DNA from: Halopseudomonas xinjiangensis
GTDB lineage: Bacteria; Pseudomonadota; Gammaproteobacteria; Pseudomonadales; Pseudomonadaceae
Assembly (NCBI RefSeq): GCF_900104945.1
Contig: NZ_LT629736.1
Coordinates: 3,313,001 to 3,377,000 of the forward strand
DNA length: 64,000 nucleotides
Direction of reading: 5' to 3'
Positions 1-8,316 of this stretch are shown here, piece by piece. How positions within the stretch are numbered: the first letter of the stretch is position 1; every line of letters begins with the position of its first letter. The position numbers and the translations under genes were made by a program. The notes beneath the pieces are model-generated. The model saw nothing but the letters and a program-made list of their open reading frames with translations, searched no databases and was not told where the DNA came from.

Positions 1-1622
1 TCCCGGTCTACACCCTGCTCGACCGTGCGGCTGAGCGTTTCCCGGATCGTCCGGCTATCGACTTCTTCGGCAGCAAGCTCAGCTACCGTCGCCTGAGCGA
101 GCTGGTCGAGCACGCTGCAGCGGGGTTTCAGTCGCTGGGCGTCAAGCCCGGCGTGCATGTTGGCCTTTACCTTCCCAATACGCCGCACTATTACATCGCA
201 TTCTTCGGTGTCCTGCGAGCCGGTGGCACGGTCGTCAACTATTCGCCGTTGGACGCCGAACGCACGCTCGAACACAAGATCGAGGATAGCGAGACCGATG
301 TGATGGTCACGCTCGATCTGGCCGCGTTCTACCCGAAGATGGTCAGCCTGCGTCAGCGCACGCGTCTGAAGCATCTGGTCGTCGGCTCGCTGGGTGATTT
401 CTGCGAAACGCTCACCGATGCTCAGGCCCAATCTCTCGGGCCTGTGGCGGAGAGCGACACAGCCGATGGCTCTGTGCACTTCACCAAACTGCTGGATAAC
501 GACGGCAAGTACCACGCATACCGAATCGCCGACCCGGCGCGCGAATTGGCCGTACTGCAGTACACCGGTGGCACCACCGGCGCACCGAAGGGCGCCATGC
601 TCACCCATGGCAACATCACTACCTCCTGCGCGCAGCTCGAAGAAATTCTGCGCGGTACGCTCGAACCCGGCAATGAGCGCGTGCTGGCCGTTCTGCCGCC
701 TTTCCATATTTACGCATTGATGGTGAATATGGTGTTCGGCCTGAGTATGGGTTCCGAGATCCATCTGCATCCTCGCTTCGACGTCGAAGCAGCACTGCGC
801 GAGATCAGTGAAAGCCGGATCACCACTTTCCCCGGCGTGCCGACCATGTTCATCGGCCTGTTGAGCCACCCGGCGACGGCCAGCCATGACCTGACCTCGC
901 TGAAGATGTGCAACTCCGGCGGCGCGCCTTTGCCGGTCGAAGTCCAGCAGCAGTATGGCCGAGTCGCCGGCTGCGCACTGAAGGAAGGCTGGGGCATGAC
1001 CGAAACCACCACCACCGGCACCTTCTCGCCGAAGGATGCCGAGCCGCGTCCGGGTTCGTGCGGTATTCCGGTGCCTGGCGCACGCATTCGCATCGCCCCG
1101 CTCGATGGCTCGGCTGGCAGCGTGCCGGTCGGCGAACGCGGCGAGGTGTGCATCGCCGGGCCGAACATTACCATCGGCTACTGGAAGCGCGACGATGCGA
1201 CCGCCGAGGCGATGACCGAGGATGGTTATCTGCGCACCGGCGATGTCGGATACATGGACGAGGACGGCTACGTATACATCGTCGACCGGACCAAGGACAT
1301 GATTCTCTGCAGCGGTTACAACGTCTATCCGCGGGTGATCGAGGAGGCCATCTACGAGATGCCCTGCGTCGAGGAAGTGTCGGTGATCGGCGTTGACGAT
1401 CCCTACCGCGGCCAGGCGCCGAAAGCCTTCATCAAGCTCAAGGCCGGCTCCGACCCGCTGGATTTCGAAACGCTGCAAGCCTTCCTTGAATCCCGACTGG
1501 GCAAGCATGAGCGCTTGCAGTCGATGGAAGTGCGTGATGCCCTGCCGCGCACGCCAGTCGGCAAGCTGTCGAAGAAGGAGCTATACGAAGAAGAAAGGCT
1601 GCGCGGGCAGGCCTGCGCCTGA
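1..1622 (+). CDS. Long-chain fatty acid-CoA ligase (5' end cut by window)
   Basis: ATP-dependent acyl-CoA synthetase of the ANL (AMP-binding) superfamily, which activates fatty acids to acyl-CoA via an acyl-adenylate. The frame is open from base 3 and reads PVYTLLDRAAERFPDRPAID before the first in-frame GTG at 153, so the true start lies outside the window and 153 is internal. Visible motifs are the phosphate-binding loop YTGGTTGAPKGAMLTHG near 560-610, the adenylate motif GWGMTETTTTG near 990-1020, YLRTGDVGYMDEDG near 1230-1270, and the C-terminal acceptor-lysine region TPVGKLSKKEL near 1550-1580. These fit a complete catalytic core. The substrate chain length cannot be told from sequence. 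A FadD-like long-chain enzyme is the usual call; a medium-chain or aryl ligase is the alternative. Confidence 0.9.
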   Translation, partial: PVYTLLDRAAERFPDRPAIDFFGSKLSYRRLSELVEHAAAGFQSLGVKPGVHVGLYLPNTPHYYIAFFGVLRAGGTVVNYSPLDAERTLEHKIEDSETDVMVTLDLAAFYPKMVSLRQRTRLKHLVVGSLGDFCETLTDAQAQSLGPVAESDTADGSVHFTKLLDNDGKYHAYRIADPARELAVLQYTGGTTGAPKGAMLTHGNITTSCAQLEEILRGTLEPGNERVLAVLPPFHIYALMVNMVFGLSMGSEIHLHPRFDVEAALREISESRITTFPGVPTMFIGLLSHPATASHDLTSLKMCNSGGAPLPVEVQQQYGRVAGCALKEGWGMTETTTTGTFSPKDAEPRPGSCGIPVPGARIRIAPLDGSAGSVPVGERGEVCIAGPNITIGYWKRDDATAEAMTEDGYLRTGDVGYMDEDGYVYIVDRTKDMILCSGYNVYPRVIEEAIYEMPCVEEVSVIGVDDPYRGQAPKAFIKLKAGSDPLDFETLQAFLESRLGKHERLQSMEVRDALPRTPVGKLSKKELYEEERLRGQACA

Positions 1623-1720
1623 CCCATCCCGGCTCTTTCGAGGAACAGGATCGTCGCTCCGCTGGTCGGAAAGGCATGTTTTGCCGATAATGGCGCCCTT
1701 CTGACCTAGGAGATTTTTTC

Positions 1721-2695
1721 ATGCTGATGGCCATCGCTGCTGTAATCGCCGGACTGGCGCTGCTGGTATGGAGTGCCGACAAGTTCGTCGAAGGCGCATC
1801 GGCCACTGCCACCCATGCGGGCATGCCTACGCTGCTGGTCGGCATGTTGATCATCGGTTTCGGCACCTCTGCTCCGGAAATGGTGGTTTCGGCACTGGCT
1901 GCCTCCCAAGGTAATCCTGGACTGGCGCTGGGCAATGCCTACGGCTCGAACATCACCAATATCGCGTTGATCATCGGCCTTGTCGCGGTCATCAGTCCGA
2001 TCTCGGTGCACTCGCAGGTGTTGCGCAAGGAATTGCCGGTGCTGATGGGCGTCACGCTGCTGGCGGGCTATCAGCTGATCGATGGCCAGCTCAGCCGGAT
2101 GGACGCCTGGGTGTTACTGGGGGCGTTCTTCCTGCTGATGGGCTGGTCGATCGTGCAGGGGCTGCGTGGTCGCGGCGATGCGCTGGAAACCGAGTACGAC
2201 GCCGAACTGAAGGCGAACGCTATGCCGTTGAAGCCGGCACTGATCTGGCTGTTCGTCGGCCTGCTATTGCTGGTGCTCAGCTCGCGGGTGCTGGTCTGGG
2301 GCGCGGTCAGCATCGCTCAAAGTCTCGGCGTCAGCGATCTGATCATCGGCCTGACCATCGTCGCCATCGGCACCTCACTGCCGGAGCTGGCCTCTTCCAT
2401 CGCAGCCATCCGCAAGAATGAGCACGATCTGGCCCTCGGCAACGTGATCGGCTCGGGCCTGTTCAACACCCTCGCCGTGGTCGGTATCGCCGCCGGCATC
2501 ATGCCGTTGTCGGTCGACTCGGTCGTGCTCTATCGCGACTGGGTGGTGATGGCAGCGTTGACGCTCGCACTGTTCATCATGGGTATCGGTCTGCGCGGTC
2601 GGCAAGGTCGTATCAACCGGGTCGAAGGCGGGATACTGCTTTGCGTGTATGCCGCCTATACCGGCTACCTCGCCTACACCATCATCGGCGCCTGA
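1721..2695 (+). CDS. Calcium/sodium antiporter, YrbG family
   Basis: Inner-membrane cation exchanger of the CaCA superfamily, 324 aa and very hydrophobic throughout. The two inverted alpha-repeats typical of the family are clear: GFGTSAPEMVVS (about residues 46-57), followed by LGNAYGSNITNIA, and AIGTSLPELASS (about 214-225), followed by LGNVIGSGLFNTLA. The glutamate in each repeat is the ion-coordinating residue in this family. The ATG is preceded by AGGAG (1709-1713). An 8-bp-stem hairpin follows the gene. In E. coli the yrbG homologue starts the lpt/kds cluster, but here it stands alone. Physiological direction and ion specificity are inferred from the family only. Confidence 0.88.
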   Translation: MLMAIAAVIAGLALLVWSADKFVEGASATATHAGMPTLLVGMLIIGFGTSAPEMVVSALAASQGNPGLALGNAYGSNITNIALIIGLVAVISPISVHSQVLRKELPVLMGVTLLAGYQLIDGQLSRMDAWVLLGAFFLLMGWSIVQGLRGRGDALETEYDAELKANAMPLKPALIWLFVGLLLLVLSSRVLVWGAVSIAQSLGVSDLIIGLTIVAIGTSLPELASSIAAIRKNEHDLALGNVIGSGLFNTLAVVGIAAGIMPLSVDSVVLYRDWVVMAALTLALFIMGIGLRGRQGRINRVEGGILLCVYAAYTGYLAYTIIGA

Positions 2696-2720
2696 CCACC
2701 GGACGTTCCGATCGGCCAAC

Positions 2721-2739
2721 GGCTGCGGATACCGCAGCC
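2721..2739. terminator. Hairpin after yrbG-like gene
   Basis: GGCTGCGG-ATA-CCGCAGCC is a perfect 8-bp stem with a 3-nt loop, 26 bases after the exchanger stop codon. There is no T-tract, so it is either a Rho-assisted terminator or an mRNA 3'-end stabiliser. Confidence 0.4.
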
Positions 2740-2788
2740 AGGCGGTGTATGATGGCGGACGAACACGAAAGAGACCGATTGAGCTTCG

Positions 2789-3502
2789 ATGACTGACACT
2801 ACTCCCCGCACGCCGCAGCACAAACCCCGCCCGATGGTCGATCTGCTGGTCAGCATTCTGCTGCCGTCAGTGATCCTGATGAAGTTCAGTGGTGACGATG
2901 ACCTGGGCGCGCCGCTGGCGCTTATCGTGGCGCTGGCGTTTCCGATCGGCTGGGGTCTTTTCGAGCTGCTGCGCTACCGCAAATTCAACTTCATCGCCGT
3001 ACTCGGGGTCGTCAGCGTCATGCTTACCGGCGGCATCGGGCTGTTCGAGTTGGATCCGCAATGGCTGGCGATCAAGGAAGCCGCGGTGCCGGGTGTGATC
3101 GGCATCGCCGTGCTCGTGTCGACGCGCACGCGTTATCCGTTGATTCGTACGCTGCTGTACAACGATACCGTGCTGAACGTTGCGCGGGTTCAGGAGCGCC
3201 TGGAAGAGCACGGTCAGGTGTCGGTGTTCGAGGAACGCCTTTCGCGCGCGACTTACTTCCTTGCCGGAACCTTCTTCTTTTCTTCTGTCATGAACTACCT
3301 TGTCGCCAAATGGATCGTGACCAGCCCGGCGGGGACCAGCGCATTCAATGAAGAGCTCGGCCGCATGACGCTGGTCAGTTATCCGGTGATCGCGCTTCCG
3401 ACCATGATCATGATGGTGTTGATCATGCTGTATCTGTGGAAAACCATTCACGGCCTGACCGGCCTGAAGATGGAAGATATCGTCGCGCAGAAGGCAAGCT
3501 GA
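2789..3502 (+). CDS. VC0807-family membrane protein
   Basis: A 237-aa integral membrane protein of unknown biochemical role. The pattern resembles the VC0807 family found across gammaproteobacteria. Hydrophobic segments lie at about residues 13-30, 37-52, 60-78, 90-105, 153-175 and 198-220. The soluble stretch in the middle (residues ~105-150) contains TRYPLIRTLLYND. The C-terminal tail is charged. It is probably monocistronic, with a short gap and hairpins on both sides. Some annotation pipelines call such proteins MFS-like, but nothing here shows a transporter signature, so no function is claimed. Confidence 0.7.
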   Translation: MTDTTPRTPQHKPRPMVDLLVSILLPSVILMKFSGDDDLGAPLALIVALAFPIGWGLFELLRYRKFNFIAVLGVVSVMLTGGIGLFELDPQWLAIKEAAVPGVIGIAVLVSTRTRYPLIRTLLYNDTVLNVARVQERLEEHGQVSVFEERLSRATYFLAGTFFFSSVMNYLVAKWIVTSPAGTSAFNEELGRMTLVSYPVIALPTMIMMVLIMLYLWKTIHGLTGLKMEDIVAQKAS

Positions 3503-3512
3503 GCGCAGCCCA

Positions 3513-3530
3513 GCGCCGGGTCCCCGGCGC
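3513..3530. terminator. GC-rich hairpin after VC0807-family gene
   Basis: GCGCCGGG-TC-CCCGGCGC is an 8-bp perfect stem just after the stop codon at 3502. A perfect 18-bp palindrome, GAGAGGCTCGAGCCTCTC, follows at 3550-3567. Neither has a T-tract. They sit between two converging genes (stops at 3502 and 3587) and could end both transcripts. Confidence 0.45.
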
Positions 3531-3586
3531 GATAGCAGACTCTTCGTATGAGAGGCTCGAGCCTCTCGCTCTGAACCTCCCCAAGC

Positions 3587-3826
3587 TCAGCGACCCGAGC
3601 CGCCTTCCCTCGCCATCGATATATACAGGGCCTCAACCTTCTCGCGAGCCCAGGGCGTCTTCCGCAGAAAGCGCAGGCTCGATTTCACGCTCGGGTCATG
3701 CGTGAAGCAGCGAATGTTGATGCGCTGCCCAAGCCCTTCCCAACCGTACCGGTCAACCAATTCGTTGATCATGCGCTCCAGCGTAACGCCGTGGAGGGGA
3801 TCCCGGGATGGGGTTGGGTCGGGCAT
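3587..3826 (-). CDS. VF530-like small DNA-binding protein (DUF2132)
   Basis: A 79-aa protein matching the VF530/DUF2132 pattern. It has the conserved opening [20 protein letters not shown] and the later [35 protein letters not shown] (positive-rich, predicted helix-turn-helix-like fold). A Vibrio fischeri member has a solved structure and is annotated as DNA-binding; no cellular role is established. Length equals the family norm. It starts with ATG at 3824-3826 and runs convergent to the VC0807-family gene. Confidence 0.8.
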   Translation of the reverse strand: MPDPTPSRDPLHGVTLERMINELVDRYGWEGLGQRINIRCFTHDPSVKSSLRFLRKTPWAREKVEALYISMAREGGSGR

Positions 3827-4139
3827 AGGAAGGGCTCCGTTCGATGTTCCAGGCAGATAAGACTACCGCACGCTGCGATCTGGGGGCGAATCGGGCAGTT
3901 GACCGCGCATGTGAATCCCTCGACTTGCCTTGCATGGTGACCCGGGTGGCTTCGCGGAGGGTCGCCTGCCGTTCGAGAAGAACAGATCGATCCAGTGGAC
4001 TACTCTAGCTCCATTGATCACGACGATCAGACAGTCCCAGCGAAGCGGATCACGCAGACGCTAAGGGATGCCTCGCATTTTTTGAAGCGACACCGGTTAG
4101 CGAAGTACCAGACCATCTAAATTTTTGGAGGAGAAACAC
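3827..4139. other. Intergenic region before MDR gene
   Basis: 313 bases with no convincing gene. It contains a short palindrome TGATC-N5-GATCA at 4015-4029, which could be an operator for the downstream dehydrogenase, and the Shine-Dalgarno GGAGGAG at 4128-4134. The short frames on either strand have no ribosome site and no recognisable composition. Confidence 0.4.
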
Positions 4140-5267
4140 GTGTCAGATACCAACATCGAACTGATTTCGACGATTAGCGAAGACAACAAACTGGAACTTG
4201 CCCTGCGCGAGATCGAGATCCCACAGCCGGGCGAGAACCAGGTGGTCATCCGCATCGAAGCCGCCCCAATCAACCCGTCTGACCTGGGAGTCATGTTCAG
4301 CGTGGCGGATATGACCACCGCCAGGCAATCCGGCAGCGCTGATCGCCCGGTCATCAGTGCCGACGTGCCGCCCAAATTCATGGGCGCAGTGAAGAAGCGG
4401 GTTGGCAAGTCCATACCCGTGGGCAACGAAGGCGCGGGTACCGTCGTCGCCGCGGGCTCATCAGCCGCTGCGCAGAGCCTGATGGGCAAAACCGTTGCGT
4501 TCATTGGCGGGGGTAGCTACCGCAAATACGTATGCGCCAATGTGCAAAGCTGTCTGGAACTTGAGCCGGGTACGACGGCAGTCGAAGGCGCATCAAGCTT
4601 CGTTAATCCGCTGACCGCATTGGCCATGGTAGAAACCATGCGCGCCGAAGGTCACAAGGCTATCGTTCACGCTGCGGCGGCCTCTAACCTCGGACAAATG
4701 CTCAACCGCATCTGTATCGCCGACGGCATCGACCTGGTCAATATTGTCCGCAAGCCGGAGCAGGAAGCCTTGCTGCGCGAGCAGGGTGCCAAGTACGTGG
4801 TCAATTCGAGTAGCGACAGCTTTATGGCAGACCTGACCCAGGCACTGATCGACACCGGCGCGACCATCGCCTTCGACCCTATCGGCGGCGGTCGCCTGGC
4901 CAGTGACATCCTCACCTGCATGGAAGCCGCCGTCTCCCGCGACATGACTGAATACAACGTGTACGGTTCTGACATCTACAAGCAGGTGTATATCTATGGC
5001 GGCCTTGATCGCGGTCCCATCACGCTGAACCGCACCTTTGGTTTTGCCTGGGGTGTAAACGGCTTTCTGTTGTTCAATGCGTTAGGAAAGCTGGGTCAGC
5101 ACACCGCCGCCGCCATGCGCAAACGCGTCGCGGCCGAAATCAAAACCACGTTCGCCAGCCACTACACCCACGAAGTATCCCTGTCCGGTGCGTTACAGCT
5201 GGATGCGATCTCGGTTTACGGCAAGCAGGCGACCGGAGAGAAGTTCCTGATCAAACCACAGAGCTAA
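4140..5267 (+). CDS. Zinc-independent MDR-family dehydrogenase/reductase
   Basis: A 375-aa medium-chain dehydrogenase/reductase. The N-terminal GroES-like domain includes APINPSDLG and GNEGAGTVVAAGS. The C-terminal nucleotide-binding domain includes the Rossmann-like AIVHAAAASNLGQMLNR, with the EQGAKYVVNSS pattern following. The Cys/His zinc ligands of alcohol dehydrogenases are absent, so this is closer to quinone- or enoyl-reductase-like MDRs. Start choice: GTG at 4140 sits 6 bases after GGAGGAG; the in-frame TTG at 4125 overlaps the ribosome site and is rejected. Substrate is unknown. It borders the accessory segment at 5.4-9.5 kb, and whether it belongs to that segment is unclear. Confidence 0.8.
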   Translation: MSDTNIELISTISEDNKLELALREIEIPQPGENQVVIRIEAAPINPSDLGVMFSVADMTTARQSGSADRPVISADVPPKFMGAVKKRVGKSIPVGNEGAGTVVAAGSSAAAQSLMGKTVAFIGGGSYRKYVCANVQSCLELEPGTTAVEGASSFVNPLTALAMVETMRAEGHKAIVHAAAASNLGQMLNRICIADGIDLVNIVRKPEQEALLREQGAKYVVNSSSDSFMADLTQALIDTGATIAFDPIGGGRLASDILTCMEAAVSRDMTEYNVYGSDIYKQVYIYGGLDRGPITLNRTFGFAWGVNGFLLFNALGKLGQHTAAAMRKRVAAEIKTTFASHYTHEVSLSGALQLDAISVYGKQATGEKFLIKPQS

Positions 5268-5298
5268 CGTTTAGCGGCTGGCCATGAGGCCATCTTAA

Positions 5299-5327
5299 GG
5301 CGTTGGAGTCAGATTGATTCCAGCGCC
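5299..5327 (+). terminator. Possible terminator hairpin after MDR gene
   Basis: GGCGTTGGA and TCCAGCGCC form a 9-bp stem (one G-U pair) around an 11-nt loop, 32 bases after the stop. There is no T-tract, so support is weak. Confidence 0.3.
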
Positions 5328-5437
5328 TGCATGGACAATGCGCTGGGGGATGGGGCGTTTGAAGAAAATCCCCCACGGTTGTTGGTTTGGTTGACACGAA
5401 AAAAATATTCGCTTTCTTTTTGCGCCACTTTTCTCTG

Positions 5438-7606
5438 CTAGCATTTGGACATGGCTTTGTAGTGGTCCGGGAACCCCGTTACCTCAAAAACCAGCTTGAA
5501 TCCCTCCCTGAAGGCGTCATAGTTAAATTCCTTCATATCTATGATGTTCTGGCCTAGTGAATGTGACTCCCGATTGATATATCGGCAAAAGGCTTGGAAC
5601 TTCGCATCTTGGAGTTCCGGCATCTGAAAAACGTTATTCAGGTCTTTCTTGCGCACAAAGTTGAAAAAGTACTCGACTATGTTGCGCATGCAGTTTGCGA
5701 TAAGTGCCGGCGGTTGAGACTGGTCGTTGACAACGGACCAGTACGCTTGATAGTCATTTTGAACTTCCTCGTATTTCATCTCTTGGATGACGCTGCCAGA
5801 AGAGGGCTTTGAAAGTCTAAACAATTTCTGTGTTTTTTCACGGCGCTCGTGATTCGGATCTGTCATCTCGTAGAAGAAGTAGAGGCTATGGGTTAAGACA
5901 ATAACCTGACTGAATCGATCCCCTTTGAAGAAAACTGAACGAATGAGTTGCCCGACGTTAAAAACGTATACATGAGAAAGGCTCGAAATTGGATCGTCTA
6001 TCACCGCGATGCGCTGAGCGTGGGTGTCCTCTGAGCTGGCCTTACCTTTACACAGCTCGCAGAAGTATAAGAAGCTGATCATCATCTTCTCCCCCTCGCT
6101 TAGTGAGTGAAATGCATCTTTCGAATCGCCGGCCCGCACCACTCGATAGAGATTTTCAGAATGCTTCCGTACGCTGAAATCATCTATGCCGAGGTCAATA
6201 AGCCCCGCATTTATAGCGGCGACCGCATGGTCAATATTTACTGTCTGTTTTTGTGCGTCCGCAATTTCTTTCCTCACCTTAGCCAGGTCAGTATCGATAT
6301 TTCCGATCTCTACCATTAAGCCTTTCAATTGCCGGTCAGCAGCCTGTTGGTCGGCATCAAACCTCGATATCGTTTGGTCAAACTGCCACCGCATTAGTTT
6401 CCAAAATTCGTTTCGTAAGTTATCGAGAGCAGATTTACGGTTCTTGAGCTTGTCGTTGTATTCGTCGATTTCCGTGTTAATCAAATCTATTACTGAGTTG
6501 AAATCGGCGATCAGGCCAGCCGTGTCGGATAGCGTAGCCGGAAATTTCGGGCTCTTTATTTTTTCTTCAATCTTGCGGACATTACTCTCGATCTCGCCCA
6601 CGAATAACTGATATTTGTTGGTTATAGAGTCCTTGTGCTTTTGCGAAAAGGGATGGTCGGTAAAAGGACTCAGCCCAAGCAACGAATCGAAGGCGGCTCG
6701 GTAAATCTTTAGAAGTTGAGCAAGCTCATCTAACTGCTGCTCGTAGGTCACATCAAAATACGACCTCACGCTGTCGATAAATTTCTCTGAAATCGTTGCT
6801 TCCTGACAGAATGGGCATTGTGCGTTTGAATTACGTACGCTTTCCGGTAGGTACGAAAGGCCTTGCTTTACCCAGTCCGAGCTGCCCAACTTTTCGATTA
6901 GAGCGGCAACCTCGCTATCGCTATTCCCAAGGATGGATTTTTGGAACACTGCGTCCGACTCGACACCATGAGCAGAAAAAGAAATAGTTGCCAGGCGCGG
7001 TTGAAGCTGAGCTTCATCACCTTGGAGTGCTTCCACTTCCTGCCGGATTGTTTGAACGTCTTTTTTTGGTTCACCGGCAGGTTTCGGGATGCTTTGGAGA
7101 TGGGCAAAAAGCTTGTCCTTTTGTCCCTTTAGACCTTCGAGACAGTACTCAAGAACGCGATCACCGCCTGCATAGGTCTGCTTGATGCTCCAAACTTTCT
7201 CTATGGCCTGATATTTTTTTTGAGAAAATGCGCGTGTTGCCGATTCCTGTTCACTGCGCTTATCTTTTAGGTCTTGCTCAAGCTCACCTTGCCTTTTTGT
7301 CGAGTCGACTATCTTTTGTTCAGCTTCTTTGTTCTCTTTTGAAAGGCTGAAGATGCCTTGCAACCGATCCGCGACATAAAAGTTGTCTCGGATGAAAGCT
7401 TGGTTGTAAACGAGAACTGGAACCGATGCTGCGGGTACCTTTTTGCATAAGATGAACGCAGAATCATTGGGCTCATAAAAAAAATTTGAGATTGTTGATT
7501 TGCCGGTTCCGTTTAGGCCGTAGATAAGATTTATTTTCCTATCCGTAACGAGCGATGTGGCTTTCTTAAAGCTCGCCACTGCATTCATGTGGATTTCGGT
7601 AATCAC
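5438..7606 (-). CDS. RloC/PrrC-like zinc-hook ATPase, predicted anticodon nuclease
   Basis: A 722-aa AAA_13-type ABC ATPase. Seen: Walker A GLNGTGKST (residues 30-38); long charged coiled-coil arms interrupted by a zinc-hook-like CPFC (264-267) between them; ABC signature SLSEGEK (501-507); Walker B IAVIDDPISS (533-542); and an H-loop VLTHS (His573). The C terminus has R641 and E645 (spaced by four), followed by RYINRESH ending at His682. Family knowledge: E. coli PrrC uses R320-E324-H356 for tRNA anticodon cleavage, RloC proteins add a CXXC zinc hook, and HEPN nucleases carry R-X4-6-H (here R675-X6-H682). Inference: a nucleotide-regulated anticodon nuclease used in phage or DNA-damage defence. 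The gene is AT-richer than its surroundings, and no type I restriction genes (PrrC partners) are present. A 133-aa gene lies 86 bp upstream. The alternative is a non-nucleolytic SMC-like ATPase. Confidence 0.72.
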   Translation of the reverse strand: MITEIHMNAVASFKKATSLVTDRKINLIYGLNGTGKSTISNFFYEPNDSAFILCKKVPAASVPVLVYNQAFIRDNFYVADRLQGIFSLSKENKEAEQKIVDSTKRQGELEQDLKDKRSEQESATRAFSQKKYQAIEKVWSIKQTYAGGDRVLEYCLEGLKGQKDKLFAHLQSIPKPAGEPKKDVQTIRQEVEALQGDEAQLQPRLATISFSAHGVESDAVFQKSILGNSDSEVAALIEKLGSSDWVKQGLSYLPESVRNSNAQCPFCQEATISEKFIDSVRSYFDVTYEQQLDELAQLLKIYRAAFDSLLGLSPFTDHPFSQKHKDSITNKYQLFVGEIESNVRKIEEKIKSPKFPATLSDTAGLIADFNSVIDLINTEIDEYNDKLKNRKSALDNLRNEFWKLMRWQFDQTISRFDADQQAADRQLKGLMVEIGNIDTDLAKVRKEIADAQKQTVNIDHAVAAINAGLIDLGIDDFSVRKHSENLYRVVRAGDSKDAFHSLSEGEKMMISFLYFCELCKGKASSEDTHAQRIAVIDDPISSLSHVYVFNVGQLIRSVFFKGDRFSQVIVLTHSLYFFYEMTDPNHERREKTQKLFRLSKPSSGSVIQEMKYEEVQNDYQAYWSVVNDQSQPPALIANCMRNIVEYFFNFVRKKDLNNVFQMPELQDAKFQAFCRYINRESHSLGQNIIDMKEFNYDAFREGFKLVFEVTGFPDHYKAMSKC

Positions 7607-7692
7607 CTATCGCAGTCTCCTACTCCAGATCACATGAAGCCGAGCTATTCGGCGGTTTTTAAGGCGGGACACTTAAGAGATTGTTACGCTGG

Positions 7693-8094
7693 CTATACTG
7701 GGTCTCCTGAAGACCTACTTTTAAAGCCGGGATGAATCATCTTTTTATATGCATTTGCGACGGAGCTAAGCTGGATACTCATTTCAGAAATTTTATCAGT
7801 CGACCAGGTCTCTGGAGATACCCAATATTCAGCTTTATGCTCACAAACAATAGCAAGCTCTCGGTCTATGTGACGCAGAGGAATCGCTGCCGCGGCCCAA
7901 TATTTCGCTAGCTGTGCCTCGGTTTCGTAATTTCTTTTATAATCCCTAGCCATGCCGGCATAATAAATTTGCGTTTCCTTTAGGGCGGTAGAGATTGCGC
8001 GCAAAGCGTTATCTCTTAGCTCTCTTTTATCTTTTTCAAGAGTAGCTATCGGCCCTAACAGCTTGGTTAAGCTTTCTACAACGTACTCAATCAT
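7693..8094 (-). CDS. Small helical protein of unknown function upstream of RloC-like gene
   Basis: A 133-aa protein beginning MIEYVVESLTKLLG. Start choice: ATG at 8092-8094 is preceded by AAAGGA at the right distance. The frame stays open up to 8295, but that extension runs through attC-like and palindromic DNA. The only tempting longer start (ATG in the segment reading MSIKVLFYTHLISLLGY) would add one hydrophobic helix. The body is mostly alpha-helical and charged, with conserved-looking aromatic segments YYAGMARDYKRNYE and EHKAEYWVSPETWS. I do not recognise a domain. It has the same strand as the RloC-like gene and is 86 bp before it, so co-transcription is plausible. It could be an accessory or immunity factor, or simply another cassette gene. 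Confidence 0.6.
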   Translation of the reverse strand: MIEYVVESLTKLLGPIATLEKDKRELRDNALRAISTALKETQIYYAGMARDYKRNYETEAQLAKYWAAAAIPLRHIDRELAIVCEHKAEYWVSPETWSTDKISEMSIQLSSVANAYKKMIHPGFKSRSSGDPV

Positions 8095-8192
8095 TATTAT
8101 TTTTCCTTTTACTGAATTCCCCGCGGCCGCGATGTAGCCGAGCAGTGAGATTAGGTGTGTGTAAAAAAGGACTTTTATTGACATCCTTTGGG

Positions 8193-8199
8193 CCATAAC
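8193..8199 (-). other. Half attC site (R' box only)
   Basis: Reading the minus strand, GGCGGGGTTATGG ends in the R' core GTTATGG, identical to the R' core of the attC at 8593-8669. No matching R'' box (RYYYAAC) is found in the preceding 120 bases, where an inverted-repeat element lies instead. I read it as a decayed or interrupted attC at the left edge of the 133-aa gene. Confidence 0.4.
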
Positions 8200-8239
8200 C
8201 CCGCCAACAAGTGCACGGTCTAGGGGAGACGAACAAACT

Positions 8240-8282
8240 GGGGTCAGATGAATATTTCTCTCAGAAACCTTCATCTGACCCC
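8240..8282. repeat. 13-bp inverted repeat, GGGGTCAGATGAA type
   Basis: GGGGTCAGATGAA (8240-8252) and TTCATCTGACCCC (8270-8282) are perfect inverted arms around a 17-nt loop. GGGGTCAG-ended palindromes of this look occur in many gammaproteobacterial genomes beside Y1 (IS200-like, REP-associated) transposase genes. No such transposase is present here, so this would be a non-autonomous copy. It lies exactly where the left half of an attC would be expected. Confidence 0.6.
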
Positions 8283-8316
8283 AATTTCCTCTCACAGAAT
8301 GTAGTAACTAAACACA

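Noticed and set aside
4015-4029. TGATC-N5-GATCA as an Anr/Fnr box
   Set aside because: The Anr consensus needs TTGAT-N4-ATCAA; the spacing and ends here do not fit, so it is left only as a possible operator.
5391-5419. TTGACA on the plus strand as a promoter
   Set aside because: No -10 box at 16-18 bp spacing (TTCTTT only), and it would drive only antisense RNA into the RloC-like gene end.
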